DNA of 6,279 nt from contig JAHJRJ010000154.1 of assembly GCA_018830765.1 (NCBI GenBank), forward strand, positions 1-6,279, read 5' to 3'. Numbering within the stretch: position 1 is the stretch's first letter; the number at the start of each line of letters is the position of its first letter. This document shows positions 6,117 to 6,279 of the stretch, one piece after another. The position numbers and the translations under genes are program-made. Below the pieces are notes generated by a model. That model searched no databases and was not told the DNA's origin. It saw only the letters and a list, made by a program, of their open reading frames with translations. The DNA is from Bacteroidota bacterium (GTDB taxonomy: Bacteria > Bacteroidota > Ignavibacteria > UBA10030 > BY39).

Positions 6117-6279
6117 TTAATTATGATTGTTTTCTATCGGTATATCGGCAAATAATTGACGCATAGTACTTTTCAAGAATGTTTGAACTTCTAATGCAGT
6201 GTTCATCTTCAAAACTTTTTTAGCGATTTTTTGAGCCTCGGAGAATTCGACTGAGCGTATAATCTTTTTGATCTCGGGC
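6117..6279 (-). CDS. ptsI: Phosphoenolpyruvate-protein phosphotransferase (PTS enzyme I), C-terminal fragment
   Basis: Only the last 53 codons, ending in TAA, lie in the window; the gene enters from the right edge. The frame reads PEIKKIIRSVEFSEAQKIAK and ends in IPIENNHN. It aligns by eye with the end of E. coli PtsI (RIKKVIRNTNFEDAKVLAEQ...), the last helices of the PEP-binding TIM-barrel domain. Family knowledge: enzyme I autophosphorylates on a histidine from PEP and passes the phosphate to HPr in the cytoplasm. The catalytic histidine and PEP site are outside the window, so activity cannot be judged. The stop is 12 nt before the ATG of the sugar isomerase, which suggests co-transcription. 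The assignment rests on a short but characteristic segment; the tail after it (ALEVQTFLKSTMRQLF) is less diagnostic. Confidence 0.8.
   Translation of the reverse strand, partial: PEIKKIIRSVEFSEAQKIAKKVLKMNTALEVQTFLKSTMRQLFADIPIENNHN

Overview
The window is one co-directional minus-strand block of four complete genes plus the tail of a fifth. Read in the direction of transcription it runs: the 3' end of a PTS enzyme I gene (ptsI), an archaeal-type SIS-fold phosphoglucose/phosphomannose isomerase, a 940-residue outer-membrane fusion protein (zinc peptidase, TolB-like propeller, Omp85-type barrel), a BamB-like PQQ-propeller lipoprotein, and a PEGA-domain lipoprotein. Spacings are 12 nt, 25 nt, a 1-nt TAATG overlap and a 4-nt ATGA overlap, so this looks like one operon. 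I see no rRNA, tRNA, CRISPR or promoter. No gene-free stretch exceeds 300 bases; the only long non-coding-like stretch (about 200 bases, 819-1022) is an inserted palindromic element.

The AT-rich sequence, weak Shine-Dalgarno signals, propeller/PEGA lipoproteins, PGI/PMI-type isomerase and lack of classical sugar-PTS context fit the Bacteroidota-Chlorobi-Ignavibacteria group, most likely an Ignavibacteria-like bacterium. This is inference from gene style, not a search. The cell is certainly Gram-negative: a signal-peptide-bearing Omp85 barrel ends in an aromatic residue, and two lipoproteins are present.

The sugar half (6279-5055) is central metabolism: PEP-dependent phosphorelay entry and hexose-phosphate isomerisation. 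The envelope half (5029-4) encodes three exported proteins whose genes are, or were, translationally coupled. A POTRA-less Omp85 barrel carrying its own peptidase and propeller is paired with an eight-bladed PQQ lipoprotein of the BamB type and then with a PEGA lipoprotein. I infer that the three may act together at the outer membrane; no such complex is known to me.

The most striking structure is at 812-1022. A 197-bp palindromic, MITE-like element with 10-bp terminal inverted repeats is flanked by a perfect 7-bp direct repeat (GATCTCA). Removing the element plus one repeat copy (204 bp) restores an ATGA stop/start overlap between the PQQ and PEGA genes, and places an ATG with a good Shine-Dalgarno exactly at the head of the PEGA lipoprotein signal peptide. 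Because 204 is a multiple of three and the element has no stop in that frame, the PEGA reading frame is still open from the ancestral ATG, now with a 68-residue insertion before the signal peptide.
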